Assembly: GCA_041389885.1 (NCBI GenBank)
Contig: JAWKRB010000016.1
Coordinates: 1 to 64,000 of the forward strand
DNA length: 64,000 nucleotides
DNA from: JAWKRB01 sp041389885
GTDB taxonomy: Bacteria; Myxococcota_A; Polyangia; Polyangiales; Ga0077539
Direction: 5' to 3'
Of this stretch, positions 44,890-53,035 are shown piece by piece (position 1 is the stretch's first letter; the number at the start of each line of letters is the position of its first letter). The notes below the pieces were generated by a model. It searched no databases. It had not been told where the DNA came from and saw only the letters and a list, made by a program, of their open reading frames with translations. The position numbers were made by a program, and so were the translations under genes.

Positions 44890-47646
44890 ATGTCCGCCCC
44901 TGCCGTTGGAATCGATCTGGGAACCACCAACTCGGTCGTCGCCGTCTCGATCGGCGGACGACCCCAGGTGCTCATCGACAGCAACACTGGCTCGACGCTG
45001 ATCCCGTCGGTGGTGAGCTTTCCCGAGAGCGGCGATCGCGTGGTGGGTCGCGCCGCGCGCCTGATGCGCTCCCAGGACCCGAGGAACACCGTCTATTCCG
45101 TGAAGCGCCTGCTCGGCCGTCCCTTCAAGAGCGAGGAGGTCCGTCGCGCCCGGTCGCGGGTGGCCTTCGAGCTCAAGGAGGGCCCCGACAGCTCGGTGCT
45201 GGTCGGCACCCGCGCGGGTGACCTCTCGCTCCCGGAGCTCTCGGCCTACGTGCTCGGCGAGGTGCGCCGCGTGGCCGAGGCCGCGCTGCGCGAGCGCGTC
45301 GAGAAGTGCGTGATCACGGTGCCGGCGAACTTCAACGAGCTCCAGCGCTCGAGCACGAAGGTCGCGGGGCGCATCGCCGAGCTCGACGTGGTGCGCATCC
45401 TCAACGAGCCCACCGCCGCGGCCCTCGCCTACGGGTACGGCCGCGGGACCCGCGAGAAGATCTGCATCTTCGACTTCGGCGGCGGCACCTTCGACGTGAC
45501 GCTCCTCGAGCTCTCGGGGAACGTCTTCGAGGTGCTCGCGACCGCCGGCGACACCTTCCTCGGCGGCGACGACATCGACATCGCGATCACCGACTCGCTG
45601 GTGGTGCCGTTTCAGCGCGCGACGAAGATCGACCCGCTTCAAGACCGGGTGGTCTACGACGTGCTGCGCGACGCCGCCGAGACGGCCAAGTGCCAGCTCT
45701 CGACGCAGGACAACACCCGCATCAACGTCGAGTACACGCCCCCTGGCGGGGCGGCGCTCCGGTTTCAGCAGCAGCTCACCCGCGCCGACCTCGAGCGACT
45801 GGCCTCGCCCTTCGTCTCGCGCACCTTCGACGTGTGCTCCGACGCGCTCAAGCTCGCGGGCCTGCGCCCCACCGACCTGACCGCGGTGATCCTCGTGGGC
45901 GGCAGCACGCGCATCCCGTCGGTGCGCCAGCGGGTGGCGTCGTTCTTCTCGCGCGACCCGATGACCAACCTGCCGCCCGAGGAGGTGGTCGCGATGGGCT
46001 CGTCGATCCTCGCCGAGGCCCTCACGGGGGGCTCGCGGCGCTCCCCCTCGACGAAGTCGATGAACGACCGCACGGCGTCGATTCCTCCGCAGCAGCCGCC
46101 GCAGACGCCGAGCATGCGCGCCGCGGGAATTCCTGGCGCCGCGGCGACGGGCGCGCGGCAGACGCTCTCGGGGGTCAACGCCGACCACTCCACGCCCGGC
46201 GTGCGCCTCGACTCGGTCCCCGACGCGTCGCTGGTGGGTGAGTCGACGATGATCACCGACTCGCCCCTGATGCCGCCCTCGGGGCCTACCCCGCCCTCGC
46301 ACATCACCAAGCCCTTCGCGGCGCCCGACCTCGACGACCCCTTCGCGGTCCCTGGCGGCGCGCCCGCGGCGCCGTCGCCGACCCCGACGCACCGAGGCGT
46401 CGGCCGCACCCTGGAGCTCGACGAGCCCTCGTTCATGGGGCGCATCCGTCGCCCCAGCGCCGCGCCCCCCGCCCCCCCGGTCTCCGACGACACCCGAGCG
46501 GTGCCGGTGCCGGCGTTCAACCTGGACGACCCGTCGGTCGTGGCTCCCATGCCCTCGAACCCGCGTCCCCGGGAGCCCGGGAGTCCTCCGGCGCTCACCG
46601 AGGCGTCGTACGCGAAGCTCCCGCCCTCCATCGCCGCCGCCATCAGCCCGCCGCCGCCTCGCAGCACCGAGCACTCGGTGCCGAACTTTCAGCTCGATGA
46701 CGCGCTGCTCCTGGGAGGCCCCGCGCCCGCCGCCCCGACGACGGATCACTCGACGCCCTCGTTCAAGATCGACACCGACGACATCTTCGGCGGTGCCGGG
46801 GCCGAGGCCACCCTCATCGGCGAGGTGCCGCACATCCCGGGCTTTGACAGCGGCGAGGCGGTGACCCACCGCCCGACGCCGCGGGAGCCCTCCATGCCCG
46901 GCGTGCCGATGCCCAGACCCGCGCCGGTGGAGGAGGCGACCACGGTGTTCCAGACCGCGCCGCCCCCCGCCGCCCCCAGCGCGCCGCCAGGCGTCGTGGT
47001 GCCGCCGCCGCTCGGCGCGCGCGGGGCGTCGCAGGCCCCGCCGCCCCGCTCGGCGCCCCCGCCCTCGATGCTGCCGCCGGCCTCCACGGCGGTCGCCGCG
47101 GTCGCGTCGTCGACGCTCCACGCCGAGCCCCCGCGCGGGCTGGGCAATTCGGTGTTCCCCGCCTCGGCTGGGCCGTCGGGTTCGCAGAGCGTGTCTCGCT
47201 CGATGCCCAACGCGCCGCTCCTCCTCGATGTCACCCCGTTCAGCCTCGGCGTCGAGACGGCCGGTGGACAGTGCGAGCCGGTGATCCGCCGCAACGCGAC
47301 GATCCCGGTGGAGCAGACGCGCATCTTCGCGACGACCAGCGACGGTCAGGTCGCCGTGGTGATCCGCATCGCGCAGGGCGAGTCGCGGCGCTTCGTCGAC
47401 AACCAGAACCTCGGGCAGCTGGAGCTCTCGGGCCTTCGCCCCGCCGCCCGGGGCGAGGTGCAGGTGGCGGTGACCTTCGAGCTCGAGGCCGACGGCACGC
47501 TCCAGGTGCGCGCCCGAGACAACGAATCGGGGAGGGAGACCCGCACCCAGGTGACCCTCTTGACCATCCCCTCGGAGAGCGCGCAGGCCGAGGCCGCCGC
47601 CCGCGCCCGGGGCGCCTCGGTGATCTCGCCGCTGCCGAACTCGTGA
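44890..47646 (+). CDS. Hsp70-family protein with about 395-residue inserted linker and no lid
   Basis: 918 residues from ATG 44890. The ATPase domain (residues 1-377) is complete: VGIDLGTTNSVVAVSIGG, ITVPANFNELQRSSTK, LNEPTAAALAYGYG, FDFGGGTFDVTLLELSGN and ILVGGSTRIPSVRQRV. The normal short linker is replaced by about 395 residues rich in Pro, Ala and Ser (about 382-776), after which LLLDVTPFSLGVETAGG opens a beta substrate-binding domain. The protein ends about 140 residues later, so the alpha-helical lid is missing. The linker carries repeated acidic-hydrophobic motifs (see the separate feature). A J-domain protein follows 58 bases downstream. Probably a specialised chaperone rather than the housekeeping DnaK. 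Confidence 0.93.
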   Translation: MSAPAVGIDLGTTNSVVAVSIGGRPQVLIDSNTGSTLIPSVVSFPESGDRVVGRAARLMRSQDPRNTVYSVKRLLGRPFKSEEVRRARSRVAFELKEGPDSSVLVGTRAGDLSLPELSAYVLGEVRRVAEAALRERVEKCVITVPANFNELQRSSTKVAGRIAELDVVRILNEPTAAALAYGYGRGTREKICIFDFGGGTFDVTLLELSGNVFEVLATAGDTFLGGDDIDIAITDSLVVPFQRATKIDPLQDRVVYDVLRDAAETAKCQLSTQDNTRINVEYTPPGGAALRFQQQLTRADLERLASPFVSRTFDVCSDALKLAGLRPTDLTAVILVGGSTRIPSVRQRVASFFSRDPMTNLPPEEVVAMGSSILAEALTGGSRRSPSTKSMNDRTASIPPQQPPQTPSMRAAGIPGAAATGARQTLSGVNADHSTPGVRLDSVPDASLVGESTMITDSPLMPPSGPTPPSHITKPFAAPDLDDPFAVPGGAPAAPSPTPTHRGVGRTLELDEPSFMGRIRRPSAAPPAPPVSDDTRAVPVPAFNLDDPSVVAPMPSNPRPREPGSPPALTEASYAKLPPSIAAAISPPPPRSTEHSVPNFQLDDALLLGGPAPAAPTTDHSTPSFKIDTDDIFGGAGAEATLIGEVPHIPGFDSGEAVTHRPTPREPSMPGVPMPRPAPVEEATTVFQTAPPPAAPSAPPGVVVPPPLGARGASQAPPPRSAPPPSMLPPASTAVAAVASSTLHAEPPRGLGNSVFPASAGPSGSQSVSRSMPNAPLLLDVTPFSLGVETAGGQCEPVIRRNATIPVEQTRIFATTSDGQVAVVIRIAQGESRRFVDNQNLGQLELSGLRPAARGEVQVAVTFELEADGTLQVRARDNESGRETRTQVTLLTIPSESAQAEAAARARGASVISPLPNS
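46190..46800 (+). repeat. Repeated short acidic-hydrophobic motifs in the Hsp70 linker
   Basis: Within the disordered linker the pattern [aromatic or Leu]-x-[L/I]-D-[D/E/T] followed by hydrophobics recurs: DLDDPFAVPGG, LELDEPSFMG, FNLDDPSVVAPM, FQLDDALLLGG and FKIDTDDIFGG. Three copies follow an HS[TV]P lead: HSTPGVRLDS, EHSVPNFQLDD, DHSTPSFKID. Surrounding sequence is Pro/Ala-rich and not repeated, so the motifs look selected. Confidence 0.75.
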
Positions 47647-47704
47647 CGACGCCGTGACCTACGCTGTGCTACGCTCCGCGCTGTTGGATTGAGGGAGGAT
47701 CTCG

Positions 47705-48214
47705 ATGCTCTCCGATCGTGTGCTCGACGAGCACCTTGACCGGCTCGACTATTACACGTTGCTCGGAGTCGCCAGAGACGCCCCTGCGCGGAGCGTTCGA
47801 GACGCGTTTCACCGCTTCGCGATGCGCTTTCACCCCGACCAGCACATCGGCGACGACGGCGCGCAGACCCGCGCCGCGCGGATCTTCAAGCGCGGGGCCG
47901 AGGGCTACCGCGTGCTGCTCGACGCCGCGCTCCGCGCTCGCTACGACAGCGCGCTGGGTCGGGGAGAGGTGCGGCTCACCCAGGAGGCCGAGCGCAAGGC
48001 CGTCGTGGCCGAGGCGGGCACCACGGTCGAAGCGCCCCTGCCGCCCGACGTGAAGCCCCTCTACGAGCGCGCGAAGGAGTCGTTCGCCAAGGGCGACCTG
48101 AAGAACGCCAAGGCCTTTCTGACCCTCGTGACCCGCCGCAGCACGCACCCTGCCGTGCAGGCGTTGGCGCGCGACCTCCTCGAGGCCGAGCGCGCGCAGC
48201 TCCGCCGCCGGTAG
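47705..48214 (+). CDS. J-domain protein (DnaJ-like co-chaperone)
   Basis: 169 residues from ATG 47705, preceded by GGGAGG. The J-domain covers about residues 14-80: LDYYTLLGVARDAPARSVRDA, then FHRFAMRFHPDQH with the essential HPD tripeptide, and FKRGAEGYRVLLDAALRARYD. The rest is a short helical tail (PLYERAKESFAKGDLKNAKA) resembling a TPR hairpin. There is no Gly/Phe or zinc region. Placed 58 bases after the divergent Hsp70, it is the likely partner that stimulates that ATPase. An extended -10 (TG-C-TACGCT, 47667-47675) may give it an extra promoter. Confidence 0.92.
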   Translation: MLSDRVLDEHLDRLDYYTLLGVARDAPARSVRDAFHRFAMRFHPDQHIGDDGAQTRAARIFKRGAEGYRVLLDAALRARYDSALGRGEVRLTQEAERKAVVAEAGTTVEAPLPPDVKPLYERAKESFAKGDLKNAKAFLTLVTRRSTHPAVQALARDLLEAERAQLRRR

Positions 48215-48381
48215 AGCGCCGACCGCGAGGTCGGACCGAGCTGGGCCAAGAGACGACGACGGGAGGCGCTCTCGCCGCCCCTTGGGGCGCCGCCCGGGTG
48301 TCGATCCAAGAGCGGCCACGGCGCGCGATCGGCTGGGATCGCGGTCGCCGTGGGCGCGGGGAGCGGCGGCGCTGCGGGTCG

Positions 48382-49056
48382 TCAGCGGTCCTTCAGGCGA
48401 GACTTGAGCGCGGCGAGCTCGTCGTCGAGCTGGTCCTTGGTGTCGCCCCGCTCGAGGCGGCGAAAGCGCTCCTCGAGGGCAGCCTTCTTGGGGTCGTCGA
48501 CGATGTCGGCGGCCTCGACCTCGGCCTCCATGGCGTCGATCTTCTCCTGCATCTCCCGCAGCCGCCCCACCGCGCCGGCGCTCGACCCGCCGAGGTCGGT
48601 GTTGCCCGACGCCGACCGCGCCCGAGCCACCTGCGACGACAGCGAGTTCTTCTTCGCCTTGAGCTCCACGAGCTTGCGCTCGAACTGCTCGATCTGCGCC
48701 TTGAGCTCCTCGACGTAGGCCTGGCGCTGCCCCTCCTGCTCGCCGAAATCGAGGGCGTCAGACTCGCTCTGCTTCTTGCGCTTGAGCGCCTCGCGGGCGA
48801 GCTCCTCGTCGCCGTGCTCCAGGGCGAGCATCGCCTTGCGCTCCCAGCCCGCGGCGTCGTCGATCTTGTCCTTGGCCTTGCGCTGCATGTGCTTGACCTC
48901 GGCGAGGGCCGAGACCTGCTCCTTGCGGGCCTTCTTCAGCTCGTCTTCGAACTCTTCGATGGTCTGGCTGATGAGCTTCTGCGGGTCTTCAGCCTTGTCG
49001 ATGAGCGAGTTGATGTTCGCCTTCAGCGTCTGTCCCAAGCGGTCGAGGATTCCCAT
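48382..49056 (-). CDS. pspA: PspA/IM30 family envelope-stress protein
   Basis: 224 residues, nearly all helical: MGILDRLGQTLKANINSLI (amphipathic membrane-binding helix), AEDPQKLISQTIEEFEDELK, then coiled coils with LAREALKRKKQSESDA and QIEQFERKLVELKAKKNSL, ending in AALEERFRRLERGDTKDQLD. Length and helix order match PspA/IM30, which oligomerises on damaged inner membrane. No pspF or pspBC genes are adjacent. Divergent from the epimerase with 129 bases between starts. Downstream a 167-base convergent gap holds GC-rich inverted repeats but no clear T-tract. Confidence 0.93.
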   Translation of the reverse strand: MGILDRLGQTLKANINSLIDKAEDPQKLISQTIEEFEDELKKARKEQVSALAEVKHMQRKAKDKIDDAAGWERKAMLALEHGDEELAREALKRKKQSESDALDFGEQEGQRQAYVEELKAQIEQFERKLVELKAKKNSLSSQVARARSASGNTDLGGSSAGAVGRLREMQEKIDAMEAEVEAADIVDDPKKAALEERFRRLERGDTKDQLDDELAALKSRLKDR

Positions 49057-49185
49057 GGCGTCTTCGGCTCCTGTCTGCGGCGCGGATCGTCGCACCGGGC
49101 GGACGGGAGTGTAAAGGGAGACGCGCCCGGCGCCACCGCGGCGCTGTTCCTTCGCGGGCGGGAATGGTGTAGCTCTCACGCGGCA

Positions 49186-50187
49186 ATGATCGAAGGGCAG
49201 AGAGTTCTCCTCACCGGCGGCGCGGGCTTCATCGGCACCGCGCTCGTCCGTCAGCTGTGCGCGTCGAACCACTGCGTGGTGTACGACACCTTGCGCCGCA
49301 ACGCGTTGCAGCCCGCGGGGCTCGACCGGCACCCCAACGTGACGCTGATCCAGGGCGACGTGCGCGACGAGTCTGGGCTCACGAAGGCGATGGAGGGCTG
49401 CGACCACGTCGTGCACCTCGCGTCGATCGCCGGCGTCGACACGGTGCTCGCCAACCCCGTGCCCACCATGGAGATCGCCCTCGAGGGGACCATCAACGCC
49501 CTGCGCTGCGCGCGCGGCGTCGGGTCGAAGCTCAAGCGCTTCGTCGACTTCTCCACCAGCGAGGTCTTCGGCCGCTACGCGTTCAGGGTCGGCGAGGGCG
49601 ACGTCACCACCCTCGGCGCCGTGGGCGAGGCGCGGTGGACCTACGCCGTGAGCAAGCTGGCCACCGAGCACCTCGCGCACTGCTACCAGAAGCAGTTCGG
49701 CGTGCCGACGGTGAGCATTCGGCCCTTCAACATCTTCGGCCCGGGTCAGGTCGGCGAGGGCGCCGTGCACGCCTTCGTCGTGCGCGCGCTGCGCGGCGAG
49801 CCCATCACCATTCACAACCAGGGCGATCAGATCCGCTCGTGGTGCTACATCGACGACATCGTCGACGGCATCCTCCTGACGCTCGAGCGCGACGAGGCCA
49901 TCGGGCAGAGCTTCAACATCGGCAACCCCCGGGCGACGGTCACCATCTACCAGCTCGCGCGAACCATCGTGCGCCTCGCCGAGTCGAGCTCGGAGATCCG
50001 CTTCGTGCCGTGGGACTTCCCGGACGTCGAGCTGCGCATCCCTGACACGCGCAAGGCGCAAGAACTCCTGGGCTTTCAACCCCGGGTCGAGCTCGAGGAC
50101 GGCCTGGTGCGCACCCTCGACTGGTACCGCGAGAAGCTCGCGCGCGACGACGCGGCCGCGGCCGACGCAGGCGCGGAGCCGACGTGA
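49186..50187 (+). CDS. NAD-dependent epimerase/dehydratase (extended SDR)
   Basis: 333 residues from ATG 49186. VLLTGGAGFIGTALVRQLC is the dinucleotide site; WTYAVSKLATEHLAHCY contains the catalytic YxxxK; RPFNIFGPGQVGEGAVHAFV and NQGDQIRSWCYIDDIVDGIL are typical of UDP-sugar epimerase/decarboxylase enzymes. It acts on a nucleotide sugar, exact identity unknown. It differs clearly from the LegB-like SDR at 32711. Its TGA overlaps the GTG of the TPR gene (GTGA), so the two proteins are likely produced together. Confidence 0.92.
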   Translation: MIEGQRVLLTGGAGFIGTALVRQLCASNHCVVYDTLRRNALQPAGLDRHPNVTLIQGDVRDESGLTKAMEGCDHVVHLASIAGVDTVLANPVPTMEIALEGTINALRCARGVGSKLKRFVDFSTSEVFGRYAFRVGEGDVTTLGAVGEARWTYAVSKLATEHLAHCYQKQFGVPTVSIRPFNIFGPGQVGEGAVHAFVVRALRGEPITIHNQGDQIRSWCYIDDIVDGILLTLERDEAIGQSFNIGNPRATVTIYQLARTIVRLAESSSEIRFVPWDFPDVELRIPDTRKAQELLGFQPRVELEDGLVRTLDWYREKLARDDAAAADAGAEPT

Positions 50188-51308
50188 CCGACGAGCGCAC
50201 CTACGACCTCGAGCCGGTGCGCGCCGATGGATGGTTCGAGCGCGTGACGGCCAACGTCCCGGCGCTGGGCAAGCTCTGCGACGGACTGGGCGAGGCCCTC
50301 GTGGCGCTCTCGCTCGCCGCGGGGTTTCGCATCGTGAGCGCGAGCATCGACCGGCTCGACAACAAGGTCTCGTCGGTGCAGTGGGTCCGCGAGGGGGAGG
50401 AGAACCCCGAGGCCGGCAACCAGGGGCCGCCCGAGGCCCTGCGCGCCGCGGTGCTGGCCGCGCTGCTGGGCGACGCCGACGAGCTGCTGGTGATCCCGCA
50501 GCAGCCCGATCAGGCCGACCTGCGGAGCGCGATCGGTCTCCGCTACATCCTGCTCGCGCCGCTCTTCGGCATCGTGCTCCGGCGACTCACCGTCGACGCG
50601 CAGGGCGAGGCGCTGGTGCTCGTGTCGCACGACCGCGGCGAGGAGATGGTGCCCCTGCGGCACCTCCGTCGCTACCTCCGCTCGCGGGTCATCGACGCGC
50701 TCCAGCCGCCGCGCAGCCGCTCGGTCGCCATCGACCTCGAGGAGGCCGAGCGGGCGCACGCGGCCCTGCGGAGCGGGCGCTACGACGAGGTGGTCGGGCG
50801 GCTGGGGGGCTGGATCTCGCCGCTGATGATGTACCTCCGCACCCCCGAGGGCGCGAGTATCGACCCTGGCACCCGGGCCGAGCTCGCCCGCGCGCTGGGC
50901 TGCCTCGGCGACGCGCTGCGAAACCTCAACCGCGCCGAAGAGGCCGAGGAGGTGCTCCGCCTCGGGTCGCAGTACGCGCAGGACGGCGCCGCCGCCGCCG
51001 AGCTCTACCGCGCCCTCGCCCGGGTGCTCATCGCCCGCAACCGACGCGCCGAGAGCATCGGGCTGATTCGCCGCGCCCTCGCGCTCGAGCCCGCGAAGAC
51101 CGAGCTGCTGCCCGACCTCGCGCTGGGCTTTCTCGCCGCGGAGCGGGGCACCGCCGCGCTCGGCGTGCTCCGTGAGCTTCAGGCGCAGCGCTCGCCCGAA
51201 GCTGACCCCGCCCGCGTCGAGGCGGTGCGCGCCTCGCTCGTCGAGTACTTCGGCGAGGACCTCGCGCGCTACGAGGGCTTCGTCACGCCCTCGACGGCGG
51301 CGAGCTGA
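50184..51308 (+). CDS. TPR-domain protein, unknown function
   Basis: 374 residues beginning with GTG inside the GTGA overlap. The N-terminal 170 residues (PALGKLCDGLGEALVALSLA, YILLAPLFGIVLRRLTVDAQ) are not recognised. The C-terminal half contains about four TPR-like helix pairs (ARALGCLGDALRNLNRAEEA, RALARVLIARNRRAESIGLI). No signal peptide. The coupling to an NAD-dependent sugar epimerase suggests a structural or regulatory role in surface polysaccharide synthesis; this is inference. Its last 26 bases overlap the end of the convergent bpt gene. Confidence 0.83.
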   Translation: MTDERTYDLEPVRADGWFERVTANVPALGKLCDGLGEALVALSLAAGFRIVSASIDRLDNKVSSVQWVREGEENPEAGNQGPPEALRAAVLAALLGDADELLVIPQQPDQADLRSAIGLRYILLAPLFGIVLRRLTVDAQGEALVLVSHDRGEEMVPLRHLRRYLRSRVIDALQPPRSRSVAIDLEEAERAHAALRSGRYDEVVGRLGGWISPLMMYLRTPEGASIDPGTRAELARALGCLGDALRNLNRAEEAEEVLRLGSQYAQDGAAAAELYRALARVLIARNRRAESIGLIRRALALEPAKTELLPDLALGFLAAERGTAALGVLRELQAQRSPEADPARVEAVRASLVEYFGEDLARYEGFVTPSTAAS

Positions 51309-52020
51309 ACTCGACCCACTCGCCCCCGATGCGGCGCTGGTGGGGATAGTACTGGGCCTTGTAGTTGAGGTGATCGCAGGCTTCGACGTAGAGGCCGAGG
51401 TAGTACCACTCCCTGCCCTCCTGGGCGCACAGCTCGATCTCCTTGAGGATCGAGAAGACGCCGAGCGAGCGCCACGCGTGCGCGGGGTCGAAGTAGTGGT
51501 AGACGCTCGACACGCTCGTTCGCCCGAGGTCGACGACGCTCACCGCCACCAGCGCCTCGCCGACGAAGTACCGCAGCTCCCAGGTGTCGACGCAGGAGTC
51601 GACGAGAAAGAAGCGGTAGTCGCTCTCGCTCGAGGGCTCGGCGCGGAGCGACAGCCCGCGACCGCGGGAGTGGCTGTTGTAGAGCCGCAGGTGCTCCGGG
51701 GTCGCGTCGGGGCGGTGTCGCTCGACGCGCACCTCGCGCTCGTTGCGGCGCCACACCCGGCGCTGCGACCTCGTCGGGACGAAGCGCTGCACGGGCACGC
51801 GGAGCGCCTCGCAGGCGACGCACCCCTCGCAGTCGGGTCGGTACAGCAGCGGCCCCGAGCGCCGGTCGCCGTCGGCGAGCAGCGCGTCGAGGTCGTCGGG
51901 CTGCGGGCGGGAGGTGGGCATGCGCAGCGGCAGGCGCATCTGTCGCCCCGAGATGTACGGGCAAGGCTCGGGCTCGTCGGCGACGACGAGGAATCTGAGC
52001 GGGACGCGTCGCACGGTCAA
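51283..52020 (-). CDS. bpt: Aspartate/glutamate leucyltransferase (Bpt, N-degron pathway)
   Basis: 245 residues. N-terminal PCPYISGRQMRLPLRMP and the Cys-containing YRPDCEGCVACEALRVPV are the ATE1/Bpt N-domain; the C-domain has SVVDLGRTSVSSVYHYFDP, SLGVFSILKEIELC and YYLGLYVEACDHLNYKAQYY. Bpt transfers Leu from Leu-tRNA to proteins with N-terminal Asp or Glu, marking them for ClpS/ClpAP. Full length for the bacterial family. It converges on and overlaps the TPR gene by 26 bases and lies 40 bases downstream of the DksA-like gene. Confidence 0.94.
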   Translation of the reverse strand: MTVRRVPLRFLVVADEPEPCPYISGRQMRLPLRMPTSRPQPDDLDALLADGDRRSGPLLYRPDCEGCVACEALRVPVQRFVPTRSQRRVWRRNEREVRVERHRPDATPEHLRLYNSHSRGRGLSLRAEPSSESDYRFFLVDSCVDTWELRYFVGEALVAVSVVDLGRTSVSSVYHYFDPAHAWRSLGVFSILKEIELCAQEGREWYYLGLYVEACDHLNYKAQYYPHQRRIGGEWVEFSSPPSRA

Positions 52021-52060
52021 ATCGTTACGCGGTAGCGCGGCGCGGGCAAGGCACGCGCGC

Positions 52061-52429
52061 TCAGCCGAAATCTTTCTCGACCCGCTCCTGGTCCTCTTTG
52101 CAGCGGATGCAGAGCTGAGACTCGGGGCGAGCCTCGAGGCGCTTCAGGGAGATCTCCTCGCCACACTCCTCGCACAGGCCGAACTCGCCCTCGTCGATCT
52201 TCGCCAGCGCCCGGCCGATCTTCGACAGAAAGATGCGCTCCCGCCCGCGGAGGCGAAAGGTGAACGACTGGATGTACTCGCTCGACGCGAGGTCCATCTC
52301 GTCGGAGAGCTCGTTGGCGTCGAGGGTCATGTCCTCGGCGAGGGTCTCCTGCGCGTTCGCGATGATCTGCGCCCGGTGCTGGAGCAGCACGCTGCGAAAG
52401 TTGTCGAGCTCGGTCTTCGTCAGGGTCAT
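52061..52429 (-). CDS. TraR/DksA-family zinc-finger protein
   Basis: 122 residues from ATG 52429, which has a perfect GGAGG six bases upstream; an earlier in-frame ATG would add 18 residues without this site. The coiled coil (RSVLLQHRAQIIANAQETL) leads to a tip with DEMDLASSEY, comparable to the DxxDxA of DksA, and the C4 zinc finger CEECGEEISLKRLEARPE...LCIRC. DksA binds the RNA polymerase secondary channel and works with ppGpp. Whether it is the main DksA or a paralogue is unknown. Likely co-transcribed with bpt. Confidence 0.92.
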   Translation of the reverse strand: MTLTKTELDNFRSVLLQHRAQIIANAQETLAEDMTLDANELSDEMDLASSEYIQSFTFRLRGRERIFLSKIGRALAKIDEGEFGLCEECGEEISLKRLEARPESQLCIRCKEDQERVEKDFG

Positions 52430-52510
52430 GCGCAGCCTCCCAGGGGTCTGCCCCGAAGAATTCGGGGCCGGAGAGTCTAGCACGCACGCCCCCAGGGGCC
52501 GCTCACATTC

Positions 52511-53035
52511 TCAGAACTCGTGCGATCGAGGGAGCACCGCGCGGCGTCCGCCGGGCCGCGGCGCGGGCGTCGGTTGGACCCTCCGCACGGCGCCTCGGGT
52601 CGCGCGCGGCGAGGCGGGGGGCTCGTCCGACGGGGTGAGCTCCGGCGGAGCACGGGGCGACTCGACCTCCGGCTCCGGCGCGCGCACGGGCGCCTCGCTC
52701 ACCTCCGCGATCGCGCCGCCCGACGTGATCTCCGTGCGCGCGTGGGGGATCAGCCCCGCCGCGAGGAGCACCTCATCGACCGCGAGGCTCCCGCGCTGAA
52801 GGGCCCGCCGAATCGCCGGCGCGTGCGCGCGCACCTCGTCGATGCGCGTGCCGCCGCACCGGGGCGCTTCGACCCGCGCGTACACCGCGCCCATCGCCGC
52901 GAGGGTCGCCGTCGCGGCGAGCACCGCGGGCGCGTGGCTGCCGGGCGGCGTGAGCTCGGGCGTCGCCCCGAACACCTCTTCCAGGGAAGGGATCGGCGCG
53001 CTCTCCGGGGCAGGCTGGGGCCGCCGCGCGCTCAC
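52511..53035 (-). CDS. Unknown protein translationally coupled to the radical SAM enzyme
   Basis: 174 residues starting at GTG 53035 inside a GTGA overlap with the radical SAM stop. The N-terminus (SLEEVFGATPELTPPGSHAP) is followed by a hydrophobic stretch AVLAATATLAAMGAVYARV, then PRCGGTRIDEVRAHAPAIRR, a helical part and a Pro/Glu/Arg-rich tail ending RRAVLPRSHEF. A single Cys is present. No family is recognised and it does not have the size or leader/core layout of a typical peptide precursor. The overlap suggests it works with the radical SAM enzyme. Confidence 0.7.
   Translation of the reverse strand: MSARRPQPAPESAPIPSLEEVFGATPELTPPGSHAPAVLAATATLAAMGAVYARVEAPRCGGTRIDEVRAHAPAIRRALQRGSLAVDEVLLAAGLIPHARTEITSGGAIAEVSEAPVRAPEPEVESPRAPPELTPSDEPPASPRATRGAVRRVQPTPAPRPGGRRAVLPRSHEF

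Noticed and set aside
48215..48381. Intrinsic terminator between the J-protein and pspA
   Set aside because: GC-rich inverted repeats exist but no run of T or A follows on either strand.
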